DNA from: Chloroflexota bacterium
GTDB taxonomy: Bacteria; Chloroflexota; Ktedonobacteria; Ktedonobacterales; Ktedonobacteraceae
DNA length: 6,664 bases
NCBI GenBank assembly: GCA_005881495.1
Contig: VBHI01000174.1
Span: 1-6,664, forward strand
Reading direction: 5' to 3'
Below are positions 5,065 to 6,664 of the stretch, in pieces. Both the position numbers and the translations under genes were made by a program. Each line of letters begins with the position of its first letter. Position 1 is the stretch's first letter. The notes below the pieces were generated by a model that did not search any database, was not told the DNA's origin, and saw nothing but the letters and a program-made list of their open reading frames with translations.

Positions 5065-6664
5065 ATGGTCGACCGTGTCGGACAGCAGCTGGGCAACTAT
5101 CGGCTACTTCGTCTGCTAGGACAAGGGGGCCAGGCCTCGGTCTACCTGGGGGAGCACCTCTACCTCAAGAGCCAGGCAGCCCTCAAAGTCCGCCACACGG
5201 TGCTCACCGAGGAGGAGCAAACCGTCTTTTTGCAGGAAGCGCAGACCCTGGTTCGTCTGAGCCATCCGCATATCGTGCGCGTCCTGGATTTTGCCCTGCA
5301 GGACGGCATGCCCTTTCTGGTGATGGAGTATGCTCCTCATGGCACGCTCCGGCAGCGGCATCCCAAAGGCACCAAGCTGCCACTTGACCTGATCCTCCCC
5401 TACATCCAGCAGGTGGCCTCGGCCTTGCAGTATACCCATGACCAACGCCTCATCCACCGCGATGTCAAGCCGGAGAATCTGTTACTGAGCTCGCATGACC
5501 AGGTCCTGCTCAGTGATTTTGGCCTGGTCATGCACGCGCCTCAGACGCTCGCCTCGGGGAGCACGAAACTGATGGAGCCATCGCTGGCAGGCACGACGCC
5601 TTACCTGGCTCCCGAACAGCTTCGGGGCAAGGCCCAACCCGCCAGTGACCAGTATGCTCTGGGGGTGGCCATCTACGAGTGGCTCTGCGGCAAGCCGCCC
5701 TTTCAAGGTCCTTTCCTGGAGGTGGCCATGCAGCATGTCTCGGCACCGCCACCATCCTTGCGTGAGCAGGTGCCTGACCTCTCACCTGCCATCGAAGAGG
5801 TGGTGCTCAGGGCACTCGCCAAAGGACCCGAGCAGCGCTTCACGCGTGTGCTGGACTTTGCCACCGCGTTGGCATACGCCTTTCAGCAGGCAGTATCGCC
5901 TCGTCTTGCCCCGAAACACGGTGTCGAAACCGGGCAAAGGCCGCCCCCCATGCCTAACCTCCCGCGGGGAACAGTCACCCTCCTCTTCACTGACATCGAA
6001 GGGTCCACCCGCCTGCTCCAATGTTTGGGTGAGCGCTACCCCGACGTGCTGGCCGAGTGCCGAGGCCTGCTGCGTGCGGCTTTCCATCAGCACCATGGCC
6101 ACGAGGTCGATACCCAGGGAGATGCCTTCTCTGTGGCCTTTACTCGCGCCACCGATGCGATATCAGCAGCAGTGGACGCCCAACGTGCGCTTGCCAGCCT
6201 TCCCTGGCCGGAAGGTGCAGCGGTCCGTGTGCGCATGGGCTTACACACCGGCGAACCATCCCTGACCTCCGGAGGCTACGTGGGCCTGGATGTGCATCGA
6301 GCTGCCCGCATCATGAGCGCCGGGCACGGTGGACAGGTCCTGCTTTCCCAGACAACGCGCGACCTGGTGGAGCATGCCCTGCCAGAAGGGGCACACCTGA
6401 AGGACCTGGGAGCGCATCGCCTCAAGGACTTACAACAACAGCCCAGCCATCTCTTTCAAGTCGTCATTTCCAGCTTGCCTGCTGATTTTCCGCCTCTCAA
6501 GACACTCGACACCCACCCCAACAACCTGCCGGTCCAATTTACTCCACTCCTCGGACGAGAGCAGGAAGTCGCAGCCGTGCAGCACCTCTTGCGCCGCCCC
6601 GAAATTCGCCTGCTCACGCTTACTGGCACCGGTGGCGTGGGCAAAACTCGTCTCGCCCTCGAGG
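5065..6664 (+). CDS. Ser/Thr protein kinase - class III nucleotide cyclase - P-loop NTPase fusion, 5' part
   Basis: The frame is open for 533 codons and runs off the window; ATG 5065 follows AAGGAGG by 7 bases. Residues about 12-270 are a Hanks-type kinase with all key residues: glycine loop GQGGQASV (19-26), K41, alpha-C E58, HRDVKPEN with D133, DFG (151-153) and APE (182-184). This predicts ATP-dependent Ser/Thr phosphorylation. After a Pro-rich linker with no membrane segment comes a class III cyclase domain (about 302-468). Its metal-binding aspartates are D310 (FTDIEGST) and D353 (TQGDAF), and R415 lies in HRAAR. The usual substrate-specifying Lys and Asp align with D349 and G404, and the transition-state Asn with H411. 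From about residue 491, QFTPLLGRE and Walker A GTGGVGKT (521-528) begin an AAA/STAND-type NTPase as found in large LuxR/BTAD-like regulators. The C-terminus (TPR or output domain) is not visible. The protein is predicted to be a cytoplasmic multi-input signal integrator. Confidence 0.93.
   Translation, partial: MVDRVGQQLGNYRLLRLLGQGGQASVYLGEHLYLKSQAALKVRHTVLTEEEQTVFLQEAQTLVRLSHPHIVRVLDFALQDGMPFLVMEYAPHGTLRQRHPKGTKLPLDLILPYIQQVASALQYTHDQRLIHRDVKPENLLLSSHDQVLLSDFGLVMHAPQTLASGSTKLMEPSLAGTTPYLAPEQLRGKAQPASDQYALGVAIYEWLCGKPPFQGPFLEVAMQHVSAPPPSLREQVPDLSPAIEEVVLRALAKGPEQRFTRVLDFATALAYAFQQAVSPRLAPKHGVETGQRPPPMPNLPRGTVTLLFTDIEGSTRLLQCLGERYPDVLAECRGLLRAAFHQHHGHEVDTQGDAFSVAFTRATDAISAAVDAQRALASLPWPEGAAVRVRMGLHTGEPSLTSGGYVGLDVHRAARIMSAGHGGQVLLSQTTRDLVEHALPEGAHLKDLGAHRLKDLQQQPSHLFQVVISSLPADFPPLKTLDTHPNNLPVQFTPLLGREQEVAAVQHLLRRPEIRLLTLTGTGGVGKTRLALE

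Noticed and set aside
5645..6265. 206-codon open frame on the plus strand inside the kinase-cyclase gene
   Set aside because: The overlapping frame from 5065 shows kinase and cyclase motifs throughout; this one has Ser/Pro-rich composition typical of a shifted GC-rich frame.
1..6664. tRNA, rRNA, CRISPR array, insertion sequence or phage genes
   Set aside because: No cloverleaf, conserved rRNA segment, regularly spaced repeat, transposase or integrase motif, or long terminal inverted repeat was seen on either strand by eye.

Overview
The window reads as accessory or stress/signalling chromosome from a free-living, GC-moderate bacterium. The mix of a COG4315-type lipoprotein, a VIT1/CCC1 transporter, a GlsB/YeaQ-like small membrane protein, a haloalkane dehalogenase and a very large eukaryotic-like Ser/Thr kinase fused to a cyclase and an NTPase suggests a Chloroflexota (Ktedonobacteria-like) or actinobacterial-type genome. 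This assignment is inference from gene content only; there is no rRNA or other phylogenetic marker in view.

Layout from left to right. On the minus strand at the left edge are the first 15 codons of a dihydrofolate-reductase-like (RibD C-terminal fold) protein. Upstream of it, same strand, is a haloalkane dehalogenase with a complete catalytic pentad, whose last dozen or so codons appear shifted out of frame so that the present reading frame runs on to base 101. Divergent from it, on the plus strand, are a stand-alone CheY-like receiver protein and a 120-residue membrane protein. Bases 2212-2529 hold no convincing gene. A 72-residue single-pass membrane protein lies on the minus strand (2530-2748), followed by 455 bases without a gene but with several inverted repeats. 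Next comes a plus-strand VIT1/CCC1-family metal transporter (3204-3914). It converges with a two-gene minus-strand unit: a secreted lipoprotein (4205-4786) and, 23 bases downstream of it, an 81-residue GTG-started protein of unknown function (3936-4181).

The right quarter is the main item: a plus-strand gene starting at 5065 and still open at the window edge (533 codons seen). Domains in order are an apparently active Ser/Thr kinase, a class III nucleotide cyclase domain with metal-binding aspartates but substituted substrate-specifying positions, and the beginning of a P-loop (STAND/AAA-like) NTPase with a Walker A motif. It has a near-consensus sigma-70 promoter at 4908-4936 and a roughly 120-base leader. 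In that leader a 12-base segment is complementary to the Shine-Dalgarno region, with one bulge, so translation could be controlled by an RNA switch or thermometer.

Apart from the lipoprotein/81-residue pair, the possible dehalogenase/DHFR-like pair and the possible receiver/membrane-protein pair, the genes do not form an obvious single pathway. No tRNA, rRNA, CRISPR array, insertion sequence or phage gene was seen.
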